DNA from: Bryobacter aggregatus MPL3
Lineage (GTDB): Bacteria > Acidobacteriota > Terriglobia > Bryobacterales > Bryobacteraceae
Assembly (NCBI RefSeq): GCF_000702445.1
Contig: NZ_JNIF01000003.1
Span: forward strand, 682,001 to 746,000
DNA length: 64,000 bases
Reading direction: 5' to 3'
This document shows positions 34,360 to 44,269 of the stretch, in pieces. Position numbers and translations under genes: made by a program. Below the pieces are notes generated by a model that worked only from the letters and a program-made list of their open reading frames with translations, searched no databases and was not told the origin of the DNA. Position 1 is the first letter of the stretch, and each line of letters opens with the position of its first letter.

Positions 34360-34830
34360 TTATTTGTGCGGACCACCACCCCGCGGACCATGATCACCGG
34401 GCGGATTGCCATGCAGGCCGGAGGCCAGGAGTTCCTGATAAATGGTGCGCTGAGTGGCCGTAAGACTCAGGTAAAAAGTGGCTTCCGCAGAAGCTTCGGC
34501 TTGTACTCTCTGCGCCGTTAGGGTACCTGTCTGGGTGGCGGCAGAAGCGATGCCGCTGCCGTTGTTGGTTTCAATGGCGGTGGTGAGTGCCGTCTTCACC
34601 GTCGCCAGATTCGTTCGAATGGCAGAGACAGTGGTTTCTTCGATGGTAAAGGTGGATGTGGCCGCTGCCGCCTGAGCGCTGGTCAGCGTGAGGAGCTTAG
34701 TTAGCCTGGCTACGCGTGCCGCGACGAGCTCAGTGATGGTGGGAGCGGTGTGTGTCGAGGAGGGCTGCTGCGCAGGAACCAGGGAGCAACTGAGTAAGGT
34801 GAGGGTAATCCAGCCGGATAAAGCCTTCAT
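34360..34830 (-). CDS. Small periplasmic helical protein, Spy/CpxP-like
   Basis: 156 residues from the ATG at 34830, which has AAGGAG about 10 nt upstream. Signal peptide ends LVPA-Q. The mature protein is helical and Ala/Thr-rich, with KLLTLTSAQ and later SLTATQRTIYQELL, both of LTxxQ type as in Spy/CpxP periplasmic chaperones. It ends with a Gly/His/Pro tail (GDHGPRGGGPHK) that could bind metal. Probably an envelope stress or metal-handling protein; the family match is by motif only. Confidence 0.6.
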   Translation of the reverse strand: MKALSGWITLTLLSCSLVPAQQPSSTHTAPTITELVAARVARLTKLLTLTSAQAAAATSTFTIEETTVSAIRTNLATVKTALTTAIETNNGSGIASAATQTGTLTAQRVQAEASAEATFYLSLTATQRTIYQELLASGLHGNPPGDHGPRGGGPHK

Positions 34831-34959
34831 TGGGTACAACTCCTTTGTGAATCCGACCGAATGTCTGCACCCGGTCAGCAACTGCATCCACCTAGACGGC
34901 TTCCTGCCGGGAGAGGTTGACACGAGTGGGCGGGCTTAATCCTCTGTTAACGCGTGGCG

Positions 34960-36690
34960 CTACTCCACCAGTTCTGCGGTGAAACGGAAGTCAGCCGCCC
35001 GGTGCAGCAGCCACTCGCTCTCTGATTTCAATTCGAGCACCTGCGAGTGATACCTCACAAGACCCGGATGATGGCTCACGCTGATCAGCGTTGTCTGGAT
35101 CTCGCTCAGCTTGCCGTATAAGAACGCTTCATTCTCGCGATCGAGTGCACTCGTCGCTTCGTCCAGCAAAACATAGCGCGGACGCTTCAAGAGAACACGC
35201 GCAAACGCGAGACGTTGGCGCTCCCCGACTGACAGCACCTTCTCAAAATCCAGTTCATCATCTAAGCCTCCGCAGCGTTCCACCAGGCCTGGGAGATTGA
35301 CTGCCTCCAGAACGGCCCGAATCTCCTCTTCTGAAATGTCCCGTTCCAGATTCGGATAGTTGAGTTGATCGCGCAGACTTCCTAGAACCATGTACGCATG
35401 CTGGGGAAGAAACAACATATCTTCCGCCTTGGGACGGTGCAATGTTCCGTGCCCCGCGTCCCAGAGGCCGGCCATCGCACGCAGCAAAGAACTCTTGCCC
35501 AAGCCGCTGGCTCCGACAATCAGAAGGCCTTCTCCCGCCGGGATCATGACACTGAGCCCTTTGACAAGAGTGCGTTCGCGATTGGGAGTATGCAGCGTGA
35601 CATTGTCAAAGCCGAGATGTTCGCCTTCTTTCGCCAGGATTCTGGTGGGCGCCGGATCGCCTTCCTTGGGAAGTGGATCGAGGGTGTGTGCGATGAGTCC
35701 CTGGGAGAAATTCTCGAGGCGTCCGACGCTGGCAGCGAAACGGCTGAGGTCTTCGAGATTATCGAGCAGAAGCGTGAGTGCACCGAGAATGGCAGAGAAA
35801 GCACCTGTCGCCTGTACAATGCTGCCGACCTCCAGCTCTCCGGCAAGAACGCGTGGCGCAATCACCAGCGTGGGCAGCACCATAGTGAGAAAGCTGTTGC
35901 CGTAATAGAAGAAGTTCAGGCGTAAAGACCATCCGATCAATTGGGTTCGATTGGCAAAGAGCTTGGCGAAGAACTTGAGGACCTGGTTCTCTTCCTGCCG
36001 TTCCCCGTGATACAGCGCAATCGCTTCGGCGTTCTCCCGGATGCGCACGAGACCGAAGCGGAAGTCGGCTTCGCGCCGCCGCTGCATGTAATAGAGCGAC
36101 ACCATCTTTTCGCCAAAGAGGCCGAAGGTGACCCCGGTCGCAATTGCGGCATAGAGAAAGAGGACGAGCAGCAGCAGGCTCGAAATCGACCATAACACCC
36201 AACTAAAGGCGATCAACTGGAAAAAAGCGCCTGCAAAGACCAGCAGGAAGCTAATGGACTGCGTGGTGAAGGAGCCGATATCATCGGCAATCCGCTGGTC
36301 CGGATTGTCGACTTCAGGATGGGAGACGAGATGGTAATAGCCGCGATCTGTAAAATAGCGGTTCAGAAATCGGTGCGTGAGCCAACGCCGCCAGCGCAGG
36401 GCGAGGGAATCGCGCACATAGTTGTAGTAAGCATAAACGGGCACCCCGACAACAAGAATCATGAAGAACTCACGGATGGACTTCCAGAACCGAGGTGGAT
36501 CCTTCGCGGCCAGCGCCGAAGTGAACTCGCCGGACTGCTGGTTGAAGAGCACGTCCAGTTGCGTACTGGCCACCAACAAGATGAGGAGCAAGAACAGAAA
36601 CCAGCCTGCTTTGCGCTTTTCGTCTGAGATCCAATAGGGCTTCGCAAGCTGAAAAGTGCGCTTCAGGAGCTTGAGATTGAGTTTGTGCAT
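34960..36690 (-). CDS. SbmA/YddA-like ABC transporter, fused permease and ATPase
   Basis: 576 residues. An SbmA/BacA-like membrane domain (about 1-340; LALRWRRWLTHRFLNRYF and the NPDQRIADDI motif in the first cytoplasmic part) is fused to an ABC ATPase. ATPase motifs: VGASGLGKSSLLRA (Walker A), LSVGERQRLAFARVLL (signature), YVLLDEATSALD (Walker B), SVSHHPGLV (H-loop). Relatives transport peptides, vitamin B12 or very-long-chain fatty acids, so the substrate is open. The ATG is followed by a basic N-terminus. No nearby ribosome site is obvious. Confidence 0.9.
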   Translation of the reverse strand: MHKLNLKLLKRTFQLAKPYWISDEKRKAGWFLFLLLILLVASTQLDVLFNQQSGEFTSALAAKDPPRFWKSIREFFMILVVGVPVYAYYNYVRDSLALRWRRWLTHRFLNRYFTDRGYYHLVSHPEVDNPDQRIADDIGSFTTQSISFLLVFAGAFFQLIAFSWVLWSISSLLLLVLFLYAAIATGVTFGLFGEKMVSLYYMQRRREADFRFGLVRIRENAEAIALYHGERQEENQVLKFFAKLFANRTQLIGWSLRLNFFYYGNSFLTMVLPTLVIAPRVLAGELEVGSIVQATGAFSAILGALTLLLDNLEDLSRFAASVGRLENFSQGLIAHTLDPLPKEGDPAPTRILAKEGEHLGFDNVTLHTPNRERTLVKGLSVMIPAGEGLLIVGASGLGKSSLLRAMAGLWDAGHGTLHRPKAEDMLFLPQHAYMVLGSLRDQLNYPNLERDISEEEIRAVLEAVNLPGLVERCGGLDDELDFEKVLSVGERQRLAFARVLLKRPRYVLLDEATSALDRENEAFLYGKLSEIQTTLISVSHHPGLVRYHSQVLELKSESEWLLHRAADFRFTAELVE

Positions 36691-36780
36691 GAAGGCCGGT
36701 TGCTGCCCCTAAGTGACGAAATGCCGGGGAGCTTTGTTTCGCCGGCGATTGAATTTGGCGCGCACGCATCATCATCGACA

Positions 36781-37263
36781 ATGAACAAAGAAGCGAAATC
36801 TATGTTGAACCTTGAAGAGCTCCGAAAGAACCTGACCCAACTCGCCGATAAGTCGCTGCTCGAGGTGGATCCGGAAGGATTGACCGATGCAGCACGTTCC
36901 GTCTATGAAGCCGAGATGCAGAGCCGTGGCATCCAATGGCCGTCCGCCGAGCCCGAAGAGCAGGCCGAGACAGCTCCGGCCGCGGAGCCCGGAGCCGATC
37001 TTGTCCTCATCGACAAGTATGAATCGCTGGACGAAGCTCGTCTTGCAGCAGCCCTGCTCCGCAATGAAGGAATTCCCGTTTGGCTGGCGGGGGCACTCAA
37101 CTCCCAGAAACGGCTTGTCGACGCCAACGCCCCCCTCCAATTGGTGACGCAACCAGACTTTCTGGAGCACGCCAGACTCGTGCTCGCCTCCGAGGTATCG
37201 GAAGAAGAACTCGCCCGGCAAGCCGAAGAAGCGGGAGCCTTTGACGAGGAAGAAGACAACTAG
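36781..37263 (+). CDS. DUF2007-domain protein
   Basis: About 160 residues. An acidic linker (EPEEQAETAPAAEPGA) separates a short helical N-terminus from a DUF2007 domain (about 85-140: VLIDKYESLDEARLAAALLRNEGIPVWL ... LVTQPDFLEHARLVL), named a putative signal-transducing domain and related to PII-like ferredoxin folds. The C-terminus is Glu/Asp-rich. ATG at 36781 is chosen; ATG at 36802 is a possible alternative. The first start has no ribosome site. Function unknown. Confidence 0.75.
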   Translation: MNKEAKSMLNLEELRKNLTQLADKSLLEVDPEGLTDAARSVYEAEMQSRGIQWPSAEPEEQAETAPAAEPGADLVLIDKYESLDEARLAAALLRNEGIPVWLAGALNSQKRLVDANAPLQLVTQPDFLEHARLVLASEVSEEELARQAEEAGAFDEEEDN

Positions 37264-37301
37264 CGAGTGAGCGAGGCTTCGTCGATAGGCTTCCCGGATC
37301 T

Positions 37302-38315
37302 TTAGTTGAAAAACTCCATCGCAAAGGGCAGCGCAATCAATGCGCAGCCGATGCAACCGGCAATGAGACACAGCTTCTCAAACCCACTCAGTTGGCCGTA
37401 GATCGGAAAGACGGCAAGGCCTGCATAGAGAAGACCCAGGCCAGCGGGAATGATCGCAACGAAGTCGAGCAAATGAGTCTGAGCAGGAGTCCTGCCGCGG
37501 CCGCCCTGCGGGTGATAACTCCACGCCAGAACGAAAAAAGCCCAAATGATCTGCGCGATCGCGGCAAGAAGCGGCACATAGGGTACGAGGGCCCTGGGTC
37601 CCCAACTCAGCGTCGATGCCACCGCAACAGCGGGCACAGCCAGGAATGGAGTGATGGGCCCTTGGCCTTTCTGCAGCCGTTCGATCGATTGCTTTGCAAG
37701 GTCCCGGATGTATAGCATCGGGCCATGATTATCGACCGGCCAGGCCTCGGAGGCATCGCCGAGCAGGGCCTCGAGAGCCGGGATGACACGAGGATCGCCC
37801 AGATCGCCAAGAGCCTCCACCGTATGGGCCCGCAGTTGGGGGTCCGCGAGTTGTTCCACCAGCTTCGGCGCAACCGAGGGATCTTTCGTCCGGCCGAGAG
37901 CCCGAATCAAGTTCTCCCGGACCTCACGGCCCGGGAGCCGATCCAGAGCCGCAATCATGGCCGGGACGTAAGCGGGATCGCGCAGAGCCATTGCGGCCTG
38001 CCCAACAATCTTGGGGTCTTCATGTCGCAATAGCGATAACCAGACAGGTCTTGCCTCATGAGCGCCTAGGATGGTTTCAATGCCATGGGCCGCACGAATG
38101 ATCGGCCAAGCCTGCGTTTCTGTTCGCAGAGAAGACCGAAAGATTTGCAGCGCCTCCGCATGAATCAGAGGATCGTGCTTCACACGAATCGACAACGATT
38201 GCATCGCAAGTCCGCGCACATCGGAATCTGGAGATTGCAGATTCCGCTTGAGTTGCTCGATATCAAAAGTAGGTAAGGACAAAGGGCTGATCCGATCCGA
38301 GCGCGATCCAGCCAC
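37302..38315 (-). CDS. HEAT-repeat protein with C-terminal membrane domain
   Basis: 337 residues. Residues about 15-215 contain five or six HEAT-like repeats (for example REVRENLIRALGRTKDPSVAPKLVEQL and QLRAHTVEALGDLGDPRVIPALEALL). The last 110 residues carry three or four membrane segments (LVPYVPLLAAIAQIIWAFFVL, FVAIIPAGLGLLYAGLAVF, LCLIAGCIGCALIALPFAM). The repeats probably face the cytoplasm and bind a partner. GTG start. The short AxxAL repeats resemble those of PBS-lyase HEAT proteins. Function unknown; convergent with the DUF2007 gene. Confidence 0.72.
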   Translation of the reverse strand: MAGSRSDRISPLSLPTFDIEQLKRNLQSPDSDVRGLAMQSLSIRVKHDPLIHAEALQIFRSSLRTETQAWPIIRAAHGIETILGAHEARPVWLSLLRHEDPKIVGQAAMALRDPAYVPAMIAALDRLPGREVRENLIRALGRTKDPSVAPKLVEQLADPQLRAHTVEALGDLGDPRVIPALEALLGDASEAWPVDNHGPMLYIRDLAKQSIERLQKGQGPITPFLAVPAVAVASTLSWGPRALVPYVPLLAAIAQIIWAFFVLAWSYHPQGGRGRTPAQTHLLDFVAIIPAGLGLLYAGLAVFPIYGQLSGFEKLCLIAGCIGCALIALPFAMEFFN

Positions 38316-38371
38316 ACTCTGACCTCTGAAAGTCTAGCTCGGATCAGGACTGCCGTCGGCAACATCATTTA

Positions 38372-38412
38372 GTCATGAAGTTGTCACCCAATTGCGATTC
38401 CGCATTCATGAC
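38372..38412. promoter_or_regulatory. Inverted repeat overlapping the promoter of the broken TonB receptor
   Basis: GTCATGAA (38372-38379) and TTCATGAC (38405-38412) are exact inverted copies, centred 33 bp apart, or about three helical turns. Between them TTGTCA (38381-38386) is a good -35 with a 17 nt spacer to ATTCAT (38404-38409), a weak -10 within the right copy. A repressor bound at both would block the promoter. Confidence 0.45.
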
Positions 38413-38432
38413 CATTTGCAAGAGTCAGAAGA

Positions 38433-41400
38433 ATGTCCCGCTTCGCATTGCTTCTCCTCAATCTGAGTCTGCTAGTCTTCGCTCAAACTGACACTGCCAC
38501 TTTAAGTGGCACGGTTTTTGACACAGCCTCAGCCGTTGTTCCGAATGCCACCTTGACGGTCGTCAATCGAGCAACGCGTCTGGAACGGACGACGCAATCT
38601 GGAGCCGAAGGACGCTACCAGTTCAATCTTCTGCCTCCCGGCTCCTACGAGTTGAAAGTAAATGCAAGCGGCTTTAAGCTCTTTGCGGATTCTGAAGTCC
38701 GCCTGCAAGTGGCACAGAACGCCGTGCTGAACCCGACGCTTGCCGTCGGCGCCACCAGCGAGATGATCGAAGTCTCCGGCAGCGCTTCGCTTCTCAATAC
38801 GGAGTCAGCGGCCTCCGGGACAAACATCACACAGGAAAAGATTGTCTCGCTGCCTCTGAATGGGCGGCAGTTCATTCAGCTCGCGTTGCTGGTACCGGGC
38901 GCGAACTCCGGTGGGCGCCAGGTGCAGCAGAACACGGCGCGCCTCAATCAAACCGGTGGTTTTTCTTCCTCCGGGGCCGTACCAACAACAATCTTTTTCT
39001 CTTTGACGGAGCGTCCAATACCGACCCCGATTACAATGGCCTCAGCTATTCGCCTATCATCGATTCGCTGCAGGAATTTCAGGTGCAGTCGGCTCAATAT
39101 GGCGCCCAGTATGGCCGCGCTTCCGGTTCTCAGATCAATGTCGTGTCGAAGTCTGGTTCTAATGCCTTTCATGGCACCGCCTGGGAGTTTCTGAGGAATC
39201 AGAAGCTGGACGCACGTCCCTTCAACTCGGTCACCTCGACGCTGCCGAAGAATCAGCGCAATCAGTTTGGCGCAACCGTAGGCGGCCCGATCCTCAAAAA
39301 CCGTTTGTTCTTTTTTGGCGCCTATGAACGGCTAACGCTGCGGCAGGCTGGGGTCGGACTGACGACGGTCCTGGTGCCAACGGCGGCACAGCGCAAGGGA
39401 GATTTCTCGAGCACACCCAATCTTGTTTTTGATCCGGATACCCTCACGAACGGAACGCGCACCCCCTTTCCGAATGACATCATTCCGACTACCCGGCTGA
39501 ACGGGCTCACCCAGGCCGCGATGAACGCCCTTCCCTTGCCCAACGTCGGCACAAACCAGTACGTCAACTCCAACGGCATCGTGAAGCAGGACGGCAATAA
39601 CTACTCGGGCCGCATCGATTACAACCTTTCGCAGACCTCCACTTTGTTTGGCCGCTATTCGGCATCCACAGAGGACAGCATCACCCCAGACGTCGTTCCC
39701 GGACGGGACCGCGTGGGCTATGTCCGGCCGCAGAACGTTTCCATCGGCTGGAATCGAGTCTTCACTGCCAATGCAGTGAACGAGTTGCGGCTCGGCTATA
39801 ACAGGCTCCTGTTTCAGGACGGTCTCCCGGAGCCCACATTTAACGTGGGTGGCACACAGCAGTTGCTGCCACGCTTCCGCCCCACTGGCTATGCCGTCAT
39901 GGGCGGGGCCGGCGCCTTCACAGGAACCACTGGTGGAGGAACTGTCCTCACGCGCAACAATACCTACCAGATCTACGACAACTTCACCTGGACCCGTGGC
40001 CGTCATACGATCCGCATCGGAGGCGAGATCATGCGCCTGGACTACAATCGCGCCGAGGCCGCCTCTCCCCTGGGAGACTTTCAGTTCTCGCAGGGCTACA
40101 CCAGCCGAACCGCCGCCAATGATGGAACCGGAAATGTACTCGCTACGATGATTCTGGGCCTGCCCAACCAGGGAAATCGCCAACTCGTGCCCACACGCCT
40201 GGATGCGCGCCAGACTTCCGGTGGACTCTACGTGCAGGACGACTGGAAGATCCTTCCCAAGCTGACGCTCAATCTCGGCCTGCGCTATGAACTGGCGGAA
40301 CCGCTTTGGGATCGTCGCGGGCAGATGTCCAGCGTTGACTACTCTAAGGTACCTTGGCCCACCGACATCTTCGCCACCGGCGCCATCGGTGTCTACCGTC
40401 CCACGCTCTTCACCTGCGGACTGGGCGGCTATGCGCGTGGTTGCGCCGAGATCGATCGCAATAACTTTGCACCCCGCGTTGGCCTGGCCTGGAATGTGCT
40501 GCCCAAGACGGTGATCCGCGCCGGCGGCGGCCTCTTCTATGCGAATACCGACTTCAACGGCCTGCTGCAATTGGCTCGCAGCCTACCCACCAACATCTCG
40601 CAGAATCTGAGCGCGGCATCGGCCTTTGTTCCTTCGTTCCGGAACTTCGATATCTTCGGCAACAGCGCAAGTGTCGGGGGAACAGCGCTGACTCAGGCCG
40701 GCATCGATCTGCACCAGCGGTCGAGCTACTCGCCGCAAGTCTCCTTCGCCATCCAGCGTGAGATCTCGTCGAACTCCGTGTTTGAAGTGAGCTATCTCGG
40801 TACCTTTGGCATCAAGCTGCAGCAGAATGTGCAGCCGAACAATGCGCAGCCCGGCCCAGGCAATGTGGACGCGAAGCGGCCATATGCAGGACTGGTCTTT
40901 GACCCAGGCATGGTCTTCCCCAGCTATGTCAAACCGATCTCGAACACCGTGCCGGTGACGCAGGTGAATATGTACGCGCTGTCCGCACAGTCGAACTATC
41001 ATGCGCTACTCGCTCGCTTTGAGCGGCGCTACTCAAAAGGCTTCTCCTGGCTCAGCTCTTACACCTACGCAAAGGCCATCACAAACGCACCGCAGTTTCG
41101 CAATGCGGGCGGCGCCAACGGCAGTGAGAACTCGCCGCCACAGGATTCCTACAACCTACGTGCCGAACGTGGACTGGCCAGCTTTGATCTGCGCCAGCGC
41201 TGGGTCAACACGGTGGTCTACGACTTGCCGTTCAAGGGCTTGCTCTTTGGTGGCTGGCAGATCTCCGGCATCACGCAACTACAGGGCGGCTTCCCCTTCA
41301 CGATCAACATCAGCGGAGATACGGCGGGGATTGGCGGCGGCACCGGTGGCATTCTGATCCGGGCCAATGCGGTTCCTGGCAAGACTTCCTATCTGGACCC

Positions 41401-41710
41401 CTCGCAGCGCTCCACACAGCAGTTCTTCAACACCAGCGCCTTTGCACTGACGCCCGCCTTCCAGTTTGGAAACGTTGGCCGCAACACCGTGACCGGGCCG
41501 GGACTCTTCAACGTCGATACGACAGTCGCCCGCAACTTCAAGATTCGGGAAGGCATGGGCCTGCAGTTCCGTGCGGAGTTCTTCAACCTACTCAACACCC
41601 CGAACCATTTGATTGTTGGGCGGCTCATCAATGTGCCCGATCAGTTTGGCAAGGTGCTGAATCAGCTGGACCCACGGCAGATCCAGTTTGCGCTGAAGTT
41701 GAACTTCTAG
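38433..41710 (+). pseudogene. TonB-dependent receptor (Oar-like) interrupted by a single-base frameshift
   Basis: Both halves are clearly one receptor. The 5' frame (38433 to about 38977) holds a signal peptide, a carboxypeptidase-regulatory-like domain (ATLSGTVFDTASAVVPNATLTV, YQFNLLPPGSYEL) and the start of the plug (LPLNGRQFIQLALLVPG). At the G4 run 38974-38977 the expected frame shifts; the continuation RTNNNLFLFDGASNTDPDYNG, QVQSAQYGAQYGRASG and the whole barrel are in another frame, to 41710. One extra G would restore a protein of about 1090 residues. The rest of the gene is intact, so the defect is recent, a sequencing error in a homopolymer, or a switchable tract. Confidence 0.85.
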
Positions 41711-42204
41711 ATCACGCCAGACAACCACTCCCAAACCACGAGGTGCTCCTCGGTTTCCGCATCGAAACGGAGGAGCACTCGAATGCCGAATCCATCCACG
41801 TCGGCGACTGCTCCTTTGTCGCTGTTTGCGGGTGCAATCTTGCGGGTGACAACCAGCCGTTTTCCTTGGGAGGCAAAGGTCATCGCTTTCACAATCGGCA
41901 ATAGGCCTGGATTGATCACAAAGCCAAGCACCTTCTCTTCATTCGCAAAGCGGTCCATTCCACGGTAGGGCTGGGAGGTGCGCTGGAGTTTCAGACGCAG
42001 GTCGCCGAAAGTGGTTGCGGTGATGGCTCCGTCGCGGCCTGGAGTTTCGTCATAGAGATGTGGCACCTTCAGCTTCAGCAGTTCAAGCAGCCGCGGCTTC
42101 GCTTTGCGCGCAAACAGATCCACCATTTCCTGCGGCGTCAACAGTTCCGGCGCAACCGCTGGCAGGTCCGATTCGGGATCGTCAAAGTCGAATTCGAAGT
42201 CCAT
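41707..42204 (-). CDS. Conserved-looking hypothetical protein
   Basis: 165 residues, no signal peptide. Starts with an acidic stretch (MDFEFDFDDPESDLP), then a helical part (TPQEMVDLFARKAKPRLLELLKLKVP) and a beta-rich C-terminal half ending HLVVWEWLSGVI. No family recognised. Its stop overlaps the receptor stop by 4 bp on the other strand, so the two are convergent. Codon use fits a real gene. Confidence 0.6.
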   Translation of the reverse strand: MDFEFDFDDPESDLPAVAPELLTPQEMVDLFARKAKPRLLELLKLKVPHLYDETPGRDGAITATTFGDLRLKLQRTSQPYRGMDRFANEEKVLGFVINPGLLPIVKAMTFASQGKRLVVTRKIAPANSDKGAVADVDGFGIRVLLRFDAETEEHLVVWEWLSGVI

Positions 42205-42271
42205 GGCCCAATCATGGCAGTTCGCACCGCAAAAGTAAGCACGACCGCGAGATCAGCGAAAATGACGGGAA

Positions 42272-43384
42272 ATGCCTCACTGGACCCAGAGCTTTCTTCT
42301 CCTCGTTGTCCTCGGCAGTTCCGCCGCGGAAGTACAAGAGTCCTTCGAGGCGATGGTGATCGAGGCTCCAGCCCCCATCACCGTGGCAGGAAGAACCCAA
42401 CTCTACTACGAGTTGCATCTGACAAACTTCAGTTCGAAGCCGCTACAACTCGAGACGGTTCGCGTGCACAATGCGGACAACGGCGCGGTGTTGCAAGAGA
42501 TTGGGGGTGCGGCGCTCGCGGCACGGACCAGCATCCTTGGCGCAGTTGCCGGCCCTGTGGCGCCAGGGCGCAGGGCGATTCTATATCTCGAGTTAGATCT
42601 TGGCACGGCGGCGCCCCGTGCAATTGAGCATGAGATTGCCTATCTGTCCAACGGGGAGCGCAGCAGCTATCGGCTGCGCGGCGGGCGAAGTGAGGTGAGT
42701 TCCCGACAAGCGATCGTTGTCGGGATGCCGGTCAGTGGCGGGCCGTGGGTGGCCGTTCATCATCCAGACTGGGCTCGCGGCCATCGCCGTGTGGTCTATA
42801 CCGTGGAGGGCCGCCCACGCATCCCCGGACGCTTTGCCATTGACTGGGTGAAGGTAGATGCACTTGGCCGGACCATCGCAAAAGATTCCGATCGGGTGGA
42901 CGCTGCCTTTGGCTATGATGCAGCGGCGCTGGCGGTCGCAGATGCAGTGGTGGTGGCCATTCGCAACGACTTTGCAGAGAGCAGTCTCGTGTCGCAGAAT
43001 CCGAAGCACGCACTCGGCGAAGGATCAGGCAACTATGTGGTGCTGCAGTTGACCAAGGATCGATTTGCGATCTATGAGCACTTGCGTCCGGGCAGCGCCA
43101 CAGTGGCGGTAGGAGATCGAGTGCGCCTGGGGCAGAAGATTGGCGCCTTGGGTTTTACGGGAGACTCCACCGGACCGCATCTGCACTTTCATATGGCAGA
43201 CGGCGCGAATGATCTGAATGCCGAAGGAGTGCCTTTCGCGTTTGACCGGTTCACGGTGCTGGGCCATTACAGGGACATCTCGAAGTTGGGATCGGCGCCT
43301 TGGGAGCCAGCGGAGAAAATAGAACGGAAGAAGGAATGGCCGGCCCCGAATGCCGTTCTACAAGTCGAGGCGGCTCATCGTTGA
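42272..43384 (+). CDS. Secreted M23-family (LytM-like) peptidase homologue
   Basis: 370 residues with a signal peptide (LLLVVLGSSAA). Residues about 25-130 are a beta-sandwich domain. The C-terminal LytM domain (about 175-330) has GNYVVLQL, YEHLRPGS, VGDRVRLGQKIGALGFTGDSTGPHLHFHM, with the HxH zinc ligands in place. The first zinc-ligand motif HxGxD is replaced by RFAIDW, so one canonical His is missing; the protein could be a degenerate activator-type LytM or use another His (GHRR). Exported, presumably acting at peptidoglycan. Confidence 0.8.
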   Translation: MPHWTQSFLLLVVLGSSAAEVQESFEAMVIEAPAPITVAGRTQLYYELHLTNFSSKPLQLETVRVHNADNGAVLQEIGGAALAARTSILGAVAGPVAPGRRAILYLELDLGTAAPRAIEHEIAYLSNGERSSYRLRGGRSEVSSRQAIVVGMPVSGGPWVAVHHPDWARGHRRVVYTVEGRPRIPGRFAIDWVKVDALGRTIAKDSDRVDAAFGYDAAALAVADAVVVAIRNDFAESSLVSQNPKHALGEGSGNYVVLQLTKDRFAIYEHLRPGSATVAVGDRVRLGQKIGALGFTGDSTGPHLHFHMADGANDLNAEGVPFAFDRFTVLGHYRDISKLGSAPWEPAEKIERKKEWPAPNAVLQVEAAHR

Positions 43385-43390
43385 AGAAAC

Positions 43391-44212
43391 TGGTTATGGC
43401 AGTTCCCCCGCGAACAGGCTGCCTGCGCGCGCATCCCGGAACAGAACATGCAGGCGCTTGACGCCAGCCCTGGGTGAAACTGGAGCGGAGAGCACGTAGT
43501 AGTCTGCGCATTCGAGCACTTCTAAGACCAGCCACAAGCCCATGCGATCTGTCGGATCGAGCACCGCAAAAAGATGATGAGAGAGGAAGAGTCCAAAGGT
43601 GGCCAGGCGCAACGCAAACACGAGAGCGCATAGCAGCACCGGCAGAACGAAGCATTGGAGGATCGTTACTGCGGCATTGGCGCCGATTGCAGAGATGTTG
43701 CCTGCTGGCCAGGGGCAGAGAGAAGAATACTAAAGCAAGCGCCATTGCCCATAGTCCCTGCGCTTGCGACGGGGCATCAGAAGCGTGGCGGCGAGCGTCA
43801 TCGCAATGGCGGAGAAAACGGCAGTGAGATTTGCTGCCACCGCGAAGCCGAGCGAGGCCGGCTGCAAGTAGCCCTTGAACAAAAAGTACATCGCCCAGAC
43901 CAGGAAGGCGATGCTCATGCCATAGCCGCATGCGGGCGATTGAGAAATCGAGCAGGAACGGGTGCAGCAGAATCACGTCATAAGCCAGCCAGCGGAACAC
44001 AGGCGAGCCGAGTTGCTGCGCCATCCCGAGTTGCCCAGGCCCCAGGCAGACAAGCGGCAAAGCAGGCTGTAGAGGATGTGGTTGCTGGCATCGAAATCGC
44101 AGTAGAGCTGCGAGAAGGGCCCACTGACGGAGTGCAGATCAATGAACGCCTTATCGTGCACCAGCGATTGTGGGACCGCGTGGTCGCCCTTCAGATCCAA
44201 CAGGAGGGAACA
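43391..44212 (-). pseudogene. Decayed polytopic membrane glycosyltransferase (GT-C/ArnT-like)
   Basis: This 0.8 kb stretch has no intact gene, but minus-strand fragments in several frames line up as one membrane protein. In order: LYCDFDASNHILYSLLCRLSAWGLG (about 44110-44040; the D-x-D and NH are typical of GT-C first loops); WLAYDVILLHPFLLDF-SIA in the next frame; then, after a 1 nt shift, ACGYGMSIAFLVWAMYFLFKG and AVAANLTAVFSAIAMTLAATLL to a stop near 43730; then LVFALRLATFGLFLSHHLFAVLD to a stop at 43394. FLLDF-SIA-RGYGM is the pattern of these enzymes. It is much shorter than an intact one (450-600 residues), so segments have also been lost. The 5' end abuts the his leader. Confidence 0.55.
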
Positions 44213-44255
44213 GCACCAAGAAGATTCATTGTAGATCGCAGGCTGGGGGCTGTGA

Positions 44256-44261
44256 TAAACT
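44256..44261 (+). promoter_or_regulatory. -10-like hexamer of the his operon
   Basis: TAAACT, preceded by TGA, ends 8 nt before the leader-peptide ATG (44270). TTGTAG at 44229-44234 is a possible -35, though the spacer (21 nt) is long. No ribosome site precedes the leader ATG, so the leader transcript may begin at its start codon. Confidence 0.35.
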
Positions 44262-44269
44262 TTGGTTTC

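Noticed and set aside
39332-40570. 412-codon minus-strand open frame within the second TonB receptor
   Set aside because: Low-complexity composition without any recognisable motif; the receptor barrel is clearly coded on the plus strand.
43251-44060. 269-codon minus-strand frame taken as an intact gene
   Set aside because: Only its first part looks like membrane protein; it then runs out of frame with better fragments and overlaps the M23 gene. Treated as part of a pseudogene.
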